A stretch of DNA of 64,000 nt from Rheinheimera hassiensis (GTDB lineage: Bacteria > Pseudomonadota > Gammaproteobacteria > Enterobacterales > Alteromonadaceae). A program made the position numbers and the translations under genes. The notes under the pieces are model-generated. The model saw nothing but the letters and a program-made list of their open reading frames with translations, searched no databases and had not been told where the DNA came from. Positions 9,114 to 17,103 of this stretch are shown here, one piece after another. The stretch lies in contig NZ_JAKUJZ010000005.1 in the NCBI RefSeq assembly GCF_022436675.1, positions 310,001 through 374,000 on the forward strand, read 5' to 3'. Positions within the stretch are counted from its first letter, which is position 1. Every line of letters begins with the position of its first letter.

Positions 9114-9181
9114 TAAAACACGGCCTAGTGTCCAACGCGTGCTGCCGTTATACTGCCCTAACGCATTGAAAGGAAACTGCT

Positions 9182-10063
9182 ATGCAACATGCCTTTACCA
9201 CCGTTGGCCTGATTGGCAAACCACACCATCAGGGCGCGAATAATACGCTGATCAGCCTGTACAGTTTTTTACAACAACAAGGCCTGAAAGTTTACGTTGA
9301 AGAACGCGTAGCACAGTCGCTGACGCTGCCGGATGTAGAAATACTTGATCTGGTTGAACTGGGTAAAAAATGCGACCTGGCGATTGTTGTTGGCGGCGAC
9401 GGCAATATGCTCGGAGCAGCCAGGGTATTGGCCCGCTTCGATGTGGCGGTACTGGGTGTTAACCGGGGCAATTTAGGGTTTTTAACCGATTTGGCGCCAG
9501 AGGATTTTCAACAGCCACTAAGCGAAGTGCTGGCTGGTAACTTTGTAACTGAAAAACGTAACCTGCTGGAAATATCCGTACACCGCCATGGTACGGTAAA
9601 AAGCAGTAATAGTGCCGTAAACGAAGCTGTGCTGCATGCCGACAAAGTAGCGCATATGATAGAGTTTGAAGCTTATATAAATGATGAATTTGTATATAGC
9701 CAACGCTCCGATGGCCTTATTATCAGCACCCCTACCGGCTCTACAGCTTATTCACTATCCGGTGGCGGCCCGATCCTAACCCCCGATTTAGATGCCGTTA
9801 GCCTGGTGCCAATGTTTCCGCATACGTTAAGCAGCAGGCCGCTGGTGGTGTCGGGCAATAGCGAAATCAAGCTTAAAGTGGCCAGCACCAACGATGCTCA
9901 CCTGCAAATCAGTTGCGACAGCCACGTTATTCTGGCGGTAATGCCAGGCGATGATATTTATATCCGCAAGCACCCTACGCCCCTTCGGTTGGTACATCCG
10001 CCGGGTTACAGCTACTTTCATGTGCTGCGTAATAAGTTAGGCTGGGGCAGCAAACTTTATTAA
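9182..10063 (+). CDS. nadK: NAD kinase
   Basis: 293-aa cytoplasmic ATP-NAD kinase, which makes NADP from NAD. The GGDGN phosphate-binding motif is at residues 71-75 and the NE/D-rich conserved region ([10 protein letters not shown]) is near 95-105; the [16 protein letters not shown] block is also intact. A clear AAAGGA ribosome site precedes the ATG. Divergence from hrcA and adjacency to recN reproduce the gammaproteobacterial order grpE/nadK/recN. The length matches E. coli NadK (292 aa). Confidence 0.97.
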   Translation: MQHAFTTVGLIGKPHHQGANNTLISLYSFLQQQGLKVYVEERVAQSLTLPDVEILDLVELGKKCDLAIVVGGDGNMLGAARVLARFDVAVLGVNRGNLGFLTDLAPEDFQQPLSEVLAGNFVTEKRNLLEISVHRHGTVKSSNSAVNEAVLHADKVAHMIEFEAYINDEFVYSQRSDGLIISTPTGSTAYSLSGGGPILTPDLDAVSLVPMFPHTLSSRPLVVSGNSEIKLKVASTNDAHLQISCDSHVILAVMPGDDIYIRKHPTPLRLVHPPGYSYFHVLRNKLGWGSKLY

Positions 10064-10100
10064 ACCGCTGCTTGCCTATTGTACAATTCCTGTATAAAGT

Positions 10101-10135
10101 TACTGTATAAATAAACACTGTTATTTTTCACAGTT
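10101..10135 (+). promoter_or_regulatory. Two LexA boxes (SOS operator) upstream of recN
   Basis: CTGT-N8-ACAG is perfect at 10118-10133. An overlapping upstream site at 10101-10120 starts TACTGTATAAATAA and has ACAC instead of ACAG. Both lie about 40-70 bp before the recN start. E. coli recN also carries more than one LexA box, so tight SOS control is expected here. Confidence 0.82.
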
Positions 10136-10172
10136 GTTCTGTAGCGTAACTTTATTAAGGTTGGAGCATCGC

Positions 10173-11846
10173 ATGCTGTGTCATCTGCATATCAGTAATT
10201 TCGCCATTGTCCGCGCACTGGAAATTGACTGGGCCAGTGGTATGTCTACCATTACCGGTGAAACCGGTGCCGGTAAATCTATCGCTATTGACGCTTTATC
10301 ATTGTGTTTGGGCGAACGCGCCGATGCCAGCGTAGTGCGCCCCGGTGCAGATAAAGCCGATATCGTCGCCAGCTTTGATATCAGTAAACTTAAAGCCGCA
10401 CAGCACTGGCTGACAGAGCAAGATCTTGCCATGGGCCACGAGTGCATTGTGCGCCGTGTAGTTAGCAGCGAAGGTCGCTCACGTGGTTACATTAATGGTG
10501 TGCAGGTACCGGCGCAGCAACTTAAAGCCTTAGGCCAGTATTTACTCAGTATTCATGGCCAGCACGCGCACCAGCAACTGCTAAAAAGCGACTACCAGCG
10601 CCAATTACTGGATGCGTTTGCCGCCAACAGTGCAACACTGGATGCCACCCGCCATGCCTGGCGTAACTGGCAGCAACTACAACGCGAGTATGGCGATTTA
10701 CAGCAATCGCAACAGCAACGTGATGCCCAGCGCCAGTTGCTGGAATATCAGGTAGCAGAGCTGGACAACTTTGCCCCGCAGGAAAATGAATACCCCGATC
10801 TGGAAGCCGAACACAGCCGCCTAAGCCACGGCAATACGTTATTAAGCCAAAGCCAGCAATGCCTGCAGCTATTGTATGATGACGAACAGCAAAATATTTA
10901 TCAGGCACTGTCTGTTGCCACTGCCCAGTTAGAACAATTAGCAACCCTGGACCCGGCACTGAACAACATAGCCCAGATGCTGAACGATGCGCTGGTACAA
11001 ACCGAAGAAGCCAGCCGCGAACTACGCCGTTATGCTGATAAAGTTGAGCTGGATCCGGAGCGTTTAGCACAGGTAGACGAGCGCCTTGGCATGTGGCTGA
11101 ATTTATCGCGTAAACATCAGGTAGCCCACGAGGCCCTACCCGCCCTGCACCAACAACTGTCTGCGCAGTTAGCAACCCTTACCGGCAACGACAAACGCCT
11201 GGTGCAACTGGCTGCAGACATTGAGCAGGCCGAGTTAGACTATATGGCACAGGCAGAGCAATTAAGTGAGCAGCGCCGTCAGGCCGCCAGTGCACTTAGT
11301 AGTCAGGTCAGTAAAAGCATGCATGAACTTAGCATGGCAAATGCCCGCTTTGAAATACAGCTAACCACCATGGCTGCCGAACAGGCCAGCGCCAGCGGCA
11401 TTGATGCTGTTGAATTTCAGGTATCTACCAACCCGGGCCAGCCGTTACAGGCGATGCATAAAGTGGCATCGGGCGGCGAGTTATCACGCATCAGCCTGGC
11501 AATTCAGGTAATACTGGCCGACAAAGTAACCACCCCTACACTTATTTTCGATGAAGTAGACGTAGGTATCAGCGGCCCGGTTGCAGCAGGTGTCGGCCGT
11601 TTACTGCGCCAGTTGGGTGAAAGCACGCAAATTATTTGTGTTACCCACTTGCCGCAGGTAGCCAGCCAGGGGCATCAGCAACTGTATGTAGAAAAGTATA
11701 CCGACGGTATCGCCACAGAAACCCGCATGCGCACGCTGGCCGACGAAGAACGTATCAGTGAAATTGCGCGCTTGCTGGCAGGTGAGAATATCAGCGCCAG
11801 CGCGCTGGCAAATGCCCGAGAACTTTTATGTGCACCGGCAGTCTGA
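10173..11846 (+). CDS. recN: DNA repair protein RecN
   Basis: 557-aa SMC-like ATPase needed for double-strand break repair, acting on the nucleoid. Walker A (GETGAGKS) is at residues 29-36, a long Gln/Ala/Leu-rich coiled coil lies in the middle, and the C-terminal part holds the ABC signature (SGGELSRI) and Walker B (IFDEVDVGISG). I placed the start at the ATG at 10173 (GGAG upstream), which begins MLCHLHISNFAIVRALEIDW, aligned with E. coli RecN. The longer reading from 10134 would put 13 extra residues over the LexA boxes. SOS control is supported by the two LexA boxes upstream. Confidence 0.95.
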   Translation: MLCHLHISNFAIVRALEIDWASGMSTITGETGAGKSIAIDALSLCLGERADASVVRPGADKADIVASFDISKLKAAQHWLTEQDLAMGHECIVRRVVSSEGRSRGYINGVQVPAQQLKALGQYLLSIHGQHAHQQLLKSDYQRQLLDAFAANSATLDATRHAWRNWQQLQREYGDLQQSQQQRDAQRQLLEYQVAELDNFAPQENEYPDLEAEHSRLSHGNTLLSQSQQCLQLLYDDEQQNIYQALSVATAQLEQLATLDPALNNIAQMLNDALVQTEEASRELRRYADKVELDPERLAQVDERLGMWLNLSRKHQVAHEALPALHQQLSAQLATLTGNDKRLVQLAADIEQAELDYMAQAEQLSEQRRQAASALSSQVSKSMHELSMANARFEIQLTTMAAEQASASGIDAVEFQVSTNPGQPLQAMHKVASGGELSRISLAIQVILADKVTTPTLIFDEVDVGISGPVAAGVGRLLRQLGESTQIICVTHLPQVASQGHQQLYVEKYTDGIATETRMRTLADEERISEIARLLAGENISASALANARELLCAPAV

Positions 11847-11913
11847 AAGAAGGTTTTTCACAAGGCTTGTCATAGGGTATGATAAAGCCAATCAGATTAA
11901 GCAGAAGTGACAG

Positions 11914-12264
11914 ATGAAAGCAGTAATTAAAACCTTATGCCTGGTAGTTGGCATACTTAGCCTTGGTGCCTGCAGCAGCTGGATTTACCGTATCGATATT
12001 CCACAGGGCAATTTTTTAGAGCAAAAAGATGTAGATAAGCTGCGTGTGGCCATGACCAAAGAGCAGGTAACTTATGTCTTAGGCAGCCCGGTAGCCAGCA
12101 ATGCATTTGACAACGACACCTGGCACTATTTTTATGCCCTCAAAAGTGGCCGTGGTAATAACTTTGAAAAGCAGCTGATTGTTGAGTTTAAAGACGACAA
12201 ATTGCAGGATATAAAAGGCGATTTTGATAAATCGGCCGAGTTTAGCACTCCGCTGGATATTTAA
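11914..12264 (+). CDS. bamE: Outer-membrane assembly lipoprotein BamE
   Basis: 116-aa lipoprotein with lipobox LGAC (Cys20), followed by a small folded domain with the family segments IYRIDIPQGN, DVDKLRVAMTKEQV and LGSPV. BamE is the small stabilising subunit of the BAM complex that folds outer-membrane beta-barrels. It is 67 bp after recN and convergent with rnfH across a shared terminator, the usual gammaproteobacterial arrangement (recN-smpA). Confidence 0.95.
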   Translation: MKAVIKTLCLVVGILSLGACSSWIYRIDIPQGNFLEQKDVDKLRVAMTKEQVTYVLGSPVASNAFDNDTWHYFYALKSGRGNNFEKQLIVEFKDDKLQDIKGDFDKSAEFSTPLDI

Positions 12265-12291
12265 ACGCAGCCTCAGGTAAAGGCAGATCGT

Positions 12292-12320
12292 AAAAAAACC
12301 AGCTATTAAGCTGGTTTTTT
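12292..12320. terminator. Bidirectional terminator between bamE and rnfH
   Basis: AAAAAAACCAGC, a TATTAA loop, then GCTGGTTTTTT. The A and T tracts allow it to work for bamE on the plus strand and rnfH on the minus strand; it overlaps the last two bases of rnfH. Confidence 0.85.
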
Positions 12321-12666
12321 ATTCAGTGGCGTTTTTAGCTTCGTGTGGCCGGCCACCGGTTACTTTGTCTGCCCGGCCTTCTTCTTTGGCTTTCTCAGCC
12401 CGGCGACGGCGTAAATCTTTTGGATCGGCAATCAGCGGCCGGTAAATTTCAATTCTATCCCCTGCTTTTACCGCATCATCAAGCTTTACCGGCCGGCTCC
12501 AGATCCCGACCTTTTGCACGGCCAGGTCAATTTCAGCAAACTGCTGCAAAATGCCCGAGCGCTCAATAACCTGTTGCACGGTGCTGTTACGGTTAACCGA
12601 TAATGTCATCAGGCTTTGCCGCTCTGGCAGCGCATAGGCAACCTCTATCATGATCTGCTCAGACAT
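12319..12666 (-). CDS. rnfH: RnfH/RatB family protein
   Basis: 115-aa small ubiquitin-like-fold protein of the RnfH (UPF0125) family, with VAYALPERQ near the start and the conserved [19 protein letters not shown] segment at about 80-100. The C-terminal tail is charged. The start at 12666 has a GGAG ribosome site and overlaps the ratA stop by 8 bp, so the two are translationally coupled. Its role is uncertain: the older RatB antitoxin label has weak support, and the RnfH name comes from its association with rnf genes in other bacteria. Confidence 0.88.
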   Translation of the reverse strand: MSEQIMIEVAYALPERQSLMTLSVNRNSTVQQVIERSGILQQFAEIDLAVQKVGIWSRPVKLDDAVKAGDRIEIYRPLIADPKDLRRRRAEKAKEEGRADKVTGGRPHEAKNATE

Positions 12667-13102
12667 GGTTTTCTCCGTATACTTGCTTTGCCCGTTGCGT
12701 AAACGCATTCACCATGGCCGCGGTCAGTTCGCCAAAAATTTTACCAAAAGCAAACTGAATAAGCCGGCTGGAAAATTCAAACTCCAGCCTTAAAATAACC
12801 TTACAGGCCGTTTCACTTAATGGCTGAAACTCCCAGCCGCCGTGTAATTGCTTAAACGGGCCGTCTACCAATTGCATAGCAATACGATGATGCGGGTACA
12901 AGGTATTACGGGTGGTAAAAGAATGGCCAATACCAGCCTTGGAAACCGTAAGCGATGCCACCATGTCTGTATCAGACTGGCTGACAATACGGGCAGAGGT
13001 GCAGCCAGGCAGGAATTGCGGATAGTCAGGTACAGCGTTGACTAAGTCAAACATCTGCTGTGCACTGTAAAAAACCAGCGCACTGCGCTCAATTTGTGGC
13101 AT
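12659..13102 (-). CDS. ratA: RatA family START-domain protein (COQ10-like)
   Basis: 147-aa single-domain START/polyketide-cyclase-fold protein. The N-terminal [20 protein letters not shown] segment and the later [12 protein letters not shown] stretch are typical of the RatA/COQ10 family. E. coli RatA was reported to block 70S ribosome association, while homologues such as COQ10 bind ubiquinone and help respiration; the second role fits the fold better. It is divergent from smpB and forms an operon with rnfH, the usual gammaproteobacterial order. Confidence 0.92.
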   Translation of the reverse strand: MPQIERSALVFYSAQQMFDLVNAVPDYPQFLPGCTSARIVSQSDTDMVASLTVSKAGIGHSFTTRNTLYPHHRIAMQLVDGPFKQLHGGWEFQPLSETACKVILRLEFEFSSRLIQFAFGKIFGELTAAMVNAFTQRAKQVYGENHV

Positions 13103-13208
13103 ACTCTCTCCCCTTTAAACCCGCCGCCGATTGTAACAGAATAACGCGCTGCAACAAGGCTTGAGCCATCGCTGACCCATAAAACAGAGCTGCGACAAAT
13201 AACGAATT

Positions 13209-13691
13209 ATGAGTAAAAAACAAGTTAGTAAAAACAAAAACGGCACCATAGCGCAAAACAGAAAGGCACGACACGAGTACTTTCTGGAAGACCGCTATGA
13301 AGCGGGTATGGCCCTGCAAGGCTGGGAGCTGAAAAGCATCCGCGAAGGTAAAGTTAACCTGTCAGATTCTTATGTCATTTTGCACAATGGCGAAGCTTTC
13401 TTACTCGGTGCGCAAATTCAGCCGCTAAACAGTGCCTCCAGCCATGTGGTATGCGACCCTGAGCGTAGCCGCAAGTTATTGCTGCACAAGCGCGAGCTGG
13501 ATAAGTTAGTTGGCTTAAAAGAGCGCGACGGCTTTACGCTGGTAGCCACTGCCATGTACTGGAAAGCCTGCTGGGTTAAGCTGGAGTTTCATTTAGCCAA
13601 AGGTAAAAAAACCTTTGATAAACGTGACGATATTAAAGACAGAGACTGGTCACGCGAAAAAGAACGCATGATGAAGCACTCTAAGCGTTAA
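13209..13691 (+). CDS. smpB: SsrA-binding protein SmpB
   Basis: 160-aa RNA-binding protein that delivers tmRNA to stalled ribosomes. The [26 protein letters not shown] block, the GKVNLSDSY segment and the basic C-terminal tail (from about residue 135) that mimics mRNA in the decoding centre are all present. It lies 159 bp upstream of ssrA on the same strand, so the trans-translation pair is intact and adjacent. Confidence 0.97.
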   Translation: MSKKQVSKNKNGTIAQNRKARHEYFLEDRYEAGMALQGWELKSIREGKVNLSDSYVILHNGEAFLLGAQIQPLNSASSHVVCDPERSRKLLLHKRELDKLVGLKERDGFTLVATAMYWKACWVKLEFHLAKGKKTFDKRDDIKDRDWSREKERMMKHSKR

Positions 13692-13710
13692 CAGTAAACG
13701 TAAAATAATA

Positions 13711-13739
13711 CTTGAAACTTCTGCAGCCTAACCCCATCT
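13711..13739 (+). promoter_or_regulatory. Sigma-32-type promoter between smpB and ssrA
   Basis: CTTGAAA at 13711-13717, a 14-nt spacer and CCCCATCT at 13732-13739 give a full match to the RpoH consensus. Transcripts would begin about 105 nt before mature tmRNA and would need 5' processing. This would add heat induction to the sigma-70 promoter downstream. Confidence 0.7.
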
Positions 13740-13781
13740 AAGTAAGGCGACAGGAAAAAACGGCAAAGGTGCAATGCTTGC

Positions 13782-13810
13782 TTGTGTAACAACAGTCAGC
13801 TGCGTACAAT
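13782..13810 (+). promoter_or_regulatory. Sigma-70 promoter of ssrA
   Basis: TTGTGT at 13782-13787 and TACAAT at 13805-13810 are separated by 17 nt. Transcription would start about 34 nt before the mature tmRNA 5' end, leaving a short leader for RNase P. Confidence 0.55.
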
Positions 13811-13850
13811 AGCCAAACACTATGGTGTGTAAGTGTTCCATACAGAATTC

Positions 13851-14211
13851 GGGGCTGATTCTGGATTCGACGGGATTCACGAACTCCTAGGTGCATGCCG
13901 AGGTGCGGTAGGCCTCGTAAAAAAACCGCAAAAAACTAGTCGCAAACGACGAAACATACGCAATCGCTGCTTAATAGGCAGTAGATAGCTCTTCCCCTCA
14001 CGCATGTCTGTAAGCTGAGACTCTGGAAGATCACCCCTAACAGAATCGCGTCGCGTCTTCGCCTGGAGACAACACGTTAAAACCAATCAGGCTCGCCCGA
14101 CGATAGCCTGCCATTCGGCGCTCATAGGGTTAACTAAATGAATGTGCTAAGCATGTAGTACCGAAGATGTAGGTTTTTCGGACGCGGGTTCAACTCCCGC
14201 CAGCTCCACCA
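13851..14211 (+). ncRNA. ssrA: Transfer-messenger RNA (tmRNA)
   Basis: 361-nt tmRNA. The 5' end GGGGCTGATTCTGGATTCGACGG pairs with the 3' end ending GCCAGCTCCACCA, and the T-arm GGGTTCAACTCCC is intact. The encoded tag, starting at the GCA resume codon at 13942 after UAGUC, reads ANDETYAIAA with TAA at 13972-13974. With the charged alanine this gives AANDETYAIAA, which differs from the E. coli tag by N-to-T and L-to-I and keeps the C-terminal AA recognised by ClpXP. Its 3' end is the insertion point of the island that follows. Confidence 0.97.
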
Positions 14212-14252
14212 AATAGCAACAGGCCAGCAGAAATGCTGGCCTTTTGTTTTTC
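14192..14252 (+). repeat. Left direct repeat (attachment-site copy) in ssrA
   Basis: The 61-bp repeat begins inside the tmRNA T-arm and extends through CCACCA and the ssrA terminator. It matches the right copy except for a few substitutions, for example CCCGCC against CCCGGC and CAACAGG against CAAAAGG. Confidence 0.9.
14222..14251 (+). terminator. ssrA terminator
   Basis: A perfect 8-bp GGCCAGCA/TGCTGGCC stem with a GAAA tetraloop is followed by a T-rich tract, 10 nt after the tmRNA CCA end. A second copy is in the right repeat at about 18170-18200. Confidence 0.9.
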
Positions 14253-14315
14253 TGCTGTTATACATTAATGCCAAATTCGGTATATGCTTTTGTTATCAAG
14301 CGAACGGAGGTATGT

Positions 14316-14513
14316 ATGACAATCAGCAACGTGATAAACCATAACAACTCCCAGTTAATTGAATTACCGCTTGAAGCGCATTTTCCTGATGGTATTACAG
14401 AAGTAACAGTGCGGGTGAATGGTACAGACCGCATACTCTCCCCTGTTGCCAAAAGCTGGGATTCGTTTTTTAAACAAGGCCCAGTGGTAACTGATGATTT
14501 TATGGCTGAGTAA
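14316..14513 (+). pseudogene. Truncated VapB-type antitoxin (AbrB fold), toxin lost
   Basis: 65-aa remnant. The N-terminal half has the swapped-hairpin antitoxin pattern (NSQLIELPLEAHF) and the C-terminal half ends WDSFFKQGPVVTDDFMAE, the linker-and-tail region of VapB antitoxins. VapBs of this type usually continue for several more residues after FMAER, so the tail is cut. No VapC PIN-domain gene follows. The ATG at 14316 has a GGAGG ribosome site, so a short protein could still be made. This reading rests on motif memory, not alignment. Confidence 0.65.
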
Positions 14514-14577
14514 GCATCGATCATCAAAGCCAGACTAAAAAAATCTGCAAACGAGAGAATCGTTCTACATCTCTTGC

Positions 14578-14775
14578 ATGCTAAAACCTTCGCGGTATGA
14601 CGGTGTTATGCGTGAACGCTTGTGGACACCTGCATTAAATTGTGTACGAGTTAAGTACCGCAGCCCATACACCTGCCGCCATAAATATGCTTCAACCATG
14701 CTTACCGCTGGTAAAGCTCCAAGATGGTTAGATAGCCAAGTTGTATTAATTGGCAAGTTCCAGCGAACCAATTGA
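14578..14775 (+). pseudogene. Tyrosine-recombinase integrase remnant (C-terminal fragment)
   Basis: 65-aa fragment with the C-terminal catalytic pattern of phage/island integrases: RYSPYTCRH-type box (YTCRHKYASTML) with the arginine-histidine pair, followed by AGKAPRWL. The expected downstream MGHxxxxMxxxxY segment with the catalytic tyrosine is missing, and the protein runs into unrelated sequence after DSQ. The large N-terminal part is also absent. Location 325 bp inside the left repeat is where an ssrA-island integrase is expected, so it is probably what is left of the original mobility gene. Confidence 0.7.
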
Positions 14776-14886
14776 ACATTTTTAGCTTAACTAGACTCAA
14801 ACATCTGTAATCGAATATAGATTAGAATTAGGTTAAAATTGTATGCTAGAGTACGGCAGTACAGTGATCATAAAGTGGAGAATGCT

Positions 14887-15072
14887 ATGAAAGCTCTTAT
14901 GGGCGAATTAGCCAAAAAAATCCGTAAAGACGAGAATGGAAGCGAGGCACTTAGTTCATTCCTGACAGCCAGTGATGCTGACTCCCAAATCATAACTCTG
15001 AGTGACGGCTCAAGGTACAAGGTATCCAGAAAAAGACCTTCGACTAATGGTAATAAGCAAGCCATAGCATGA
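14887..15072 (+). CDS. Small hypothetical protein of the island, coupled to a membrane protein
   Basis: 61-aa soluble, charged protein; no family recognised. The chosen ATG (14887) follows TGGAG; the longer reading from 14839 lacks a good ribosome site. Its N-terminal half is helical and basic (KKIRKDENGS), and the C-terminal half reads like a small beta unit (SQIITLSDGSRYKVSRKRP). The stop overlaps the next start as ATGA, so the two are translationally coupled. A role as a regulator or partner of the membrane protein is possible but untested. Confidence 0.6.
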   Translation: MKALMGELAKKIRKDENGSEALSSFLTASDADSQIITLSDGSRYKVSRKRPSTNGNKQAIA

Positions 15073-15785
15073 ATTTTGCCGTTCCAGCAATATTGATTTT
15101 TATACTTTTGCTGCCCGGCTTTATTTTTTTAAATGCATTTGAAAAATCAGAAAATACTGAGCTAGAACGTAAACCTTTCCAAGCTTCCTCTGCAGGCGCA
15201 TTTGCGGTTGCTTTGGTACTTCAAGTTTTTTTTTGTAATGCAGTAAACGCCCTCGTGGAAATAGACATCAATTTGTTTATCAAAGTACTCATGGCGGTTA
15301 AGTTAACTGACGCCGAATTGATATCTATAAGCAAGAATTACGTATTAATAGCTGGCTATTTCATATCTAGCTTTGTTGTAGCCTTCTTGCTCGGTAAATT
15401 ATTACAAAAGCTATTATTAGAACTTAACCCATATAAGTCCTCCGCTTTCTCATTCGACACCCCTTGGTATTATGAGCTAAAAGGGAAAATATCCGAGGCA
15501 GAATCCGCTCAGCTGATAAAAGTTTCATGCATGCAAGATTGCAAAGACGGCACAGTTTTCTATTATGGATACTTACAAGACTTTTATTTAAATAAGAGCG
15601 GACAGTTAGATCGTTTAGTACTATCAGATGTTTACAGACGAAAAATTGAGTCAGACGAGACTGAAGACCATACCTCTAATAATGCCAGATTCTACAAAAT
15701 AAAAGGCGATCGTTTGGTCATCAAATATGAGCATATTCTAAATCTAAATATTGAATACTTATATATTGAGGAAATCCCCAAGTAA
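15069..15785 (+). CDS. Predicted membrane protein, DUF6338-like
   Basis: 238-aa protein with a short N-terminal hydrophobic segment (about 4-22, PAILIFILLLPGF), two more membrane segments at about 43-63 and 92-116, and a soluble C-terminal domain (about 130-238). The C-terminal part (VSCMQDCKDGTVFYYGYLQDF, then a VLSDVYR segment) resembles the cytoplasmic domain of DUF6338 proteins, which are often found in defence-type islands. Start is at the ATGA overlap with the small gene upstream. Function unknown. Codon use and AT richness mark it as foreign to the flanks. Confidence 0.65.
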   Translation: MNFAVPAILIFILLLPGFIFLNAFEKSENTELERKPFQASSAGAFAVALVLQVFFCNAVNALVEIDINLFIKVLMAVKLTDAELISISKNYVLIAGYFISSFVVAFLLGKLLQKLLLELNPYKSSAFSFDTPWYYELKGKISEAESAQLIKVSCMQDCKDGTVFYYGYLQDFYLNKSGQLDRLVLSDVYRRKIESDETEDHTSNNARFYKIKGDRLVIKYEHILNLNIEYLYIEEIPK

Positions 15786-16008
15786 ATATTTCAAACTTTA
15801 TTTTGTTGCTAAATTAGACAAACCCGGTCAAAATCGAATTTCGTTAAATTTTTGAAAAATAGTCTAGCAACTGATGCTCTGTTTTAGGTTCATGTTAAAG
15901 AAAAGAACTCTATCTACATAAACTTGCATCCATCGAAAACCAATTTATACCAACTATAAAATAGTCACATGCCAGTTATTCGATGCTTGGCGATTTCTAG
16001 GGGATGAC
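15786..16008. other. AT-rich intergenic region of the island
   Basis: 223 bp between the membrane protein and the NA37-like gene. I see no ORF, tRNA or strong hairpin. A promoter for the next two genes is likely here, but no confident -35/-10 pair was found. AGGGGATGAC just before 16009 is the ribosome site. Confidence 0.5.
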
Positions 16009-17103
16009 ATGCTACTAACAAATTTAGATATTGAACGAATAGTTATTCACCAAGTCTTTCAGAGAACTTCTGAAGGATTGACTAAAGATCCATTACAAAG
16101 CCATGACCTTACAAAGTTTGATACGAGCGCCATGACTGCATTCAAACTTAGGGTTATAGATGCCCTTGGTGAGAGCTCAAAAGCAGTGCAAATGCAAATT
16201 TACAACCAAGATAGCAATGGACTTCCCTCTCTCGTAGATAAACTTGTAGAGCTTGATGATACAAATTTCATCCTTGAATCTTATGAAATCGCTAAAAAAT
16301 TGACGACAGCTCAGAGTAAGAAGTCGATTCCAGGAGGTATCGTTGTAGTATTTACAGGTAAATACGGAGTTTCTCGCAAAAAGTTTCTTGCGGTCATAAA
16401 AGCAGAAGTACATAGTGCTTACGAAAAGTTGCAAGATCCTCAGACACAGGAGATTTCACTAAAGTTTGTTGAAGAGGTACTCCTAACACCTAGCTCCAAA
16501 CTTTATAAAACAGCAGCTTTTTTTGAGAAAGCAAGCTATGCAACACCAACAACTGATCTGAATGACAAGTGGACTGTGCTAATTTCTGATTATCAAATCA
16601 GCCAATCTGACGGGAAAGCCGCAGCACATTATTTTTATTCAGAATTTCTTGGCTTTTGCTATCCAGAGACAAGTGCGAGAACGACAAAAGCATTTTATGA
16701 AAATGCATCTGACTTTATCTCGCAGCTTCCTGTTAACGAATCAAAGAAAAGTGATTTGTTAAATGCCTTAACAACTTACATGAAAACTGATCTTTCATCT
16801 ACGATAAGCTGTAACGACTTTTCATCTAAGTATTTTGATGTTAACACGCAAGACCTCTTTAATGAGTACATGGAAGACGCAGGAATTCCAACCACTGCTT
16901 TTACAAAGGATATTGAGCATATAGCGTCTAAACTTAAGTTCAGAAAAGTTAGCTTTAGTAAAAATGTCAAAATATCTGCCCCATCCGACGTATTTAAAGA
17001 CTATGTTGAAATTGAGACCATTCCTGGAGCTCCAGATGCGACAGGTTCTCCGACAGTCTGGACGAAAGTAATTATCAAGGATAGGATTTCTAACCAAGAA
17101 TGA
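16009..17103 (+). CDS. Nucleoid-associated protein, NA37/NdpA-like, partner of a RelA/SpoT protein
   Basis: 364-aa soluble protein. It has the general pattern of 37-kDa nucleoid-associated proteins: IERIVIHQVFQR near the start, a VVVFTGKYG and KKFLAVIKAEVH block at about 110-150, then GKAAAHYFYSEFLGF, and a C-terminal FTKDIEHIASKLKFRKVSFSKN region. NdpA proteins bind DNA and the nucleoid; the family is poorly understood and recurs on mobile islands. Match is by motif, so the call is moderate. The stop overlaps the start of the RelA/SpoT gene (ATGA), which implies a two-protein unit, possibly antitoxin plus toxin or sensor plus effector. Confidence 0.62.
   Translation: MLLTNLDIERIVIHQVFQRTSEGLTKDPLQSHDLTKFDTSAMTAFKLRVIDALGESSKAVQMQIYNQDSNGLPSLVDKLVELDDTNFILESYEIAKKLTTAQSKKSIPGGIVVVFTGKYGVSRKKFLAVIKAEVHSAYEKLQDPQTQEISLKFVEEVLLTPSSKLYKTAAFFEKASYATPTTDLNDKWTVLISDYQISQSDGKAAAHYFYSEFLGFCYPETSARTTKAFYENASDFISQLPVNESKKSDLLNALTTYMKTDLSSTISCNDFSSKYFDVNTQDLFNEYMEDAGIPTTAFTKDIEHIASKLKFRKVSFSKNVKISAPSDVFKDYVEIETIPGAPDATGSPTVWTKVIIKDRISNQE

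Noticed and set aside
12659..13102. RatA as a toxin of a toxin-antitoxin pair with RnfH
   Set aside because: The sequence fits the COQ10/START family with a housekeeping role and the pair is conserved in gammaproteobacteria; nothing here shows TA behaviour.
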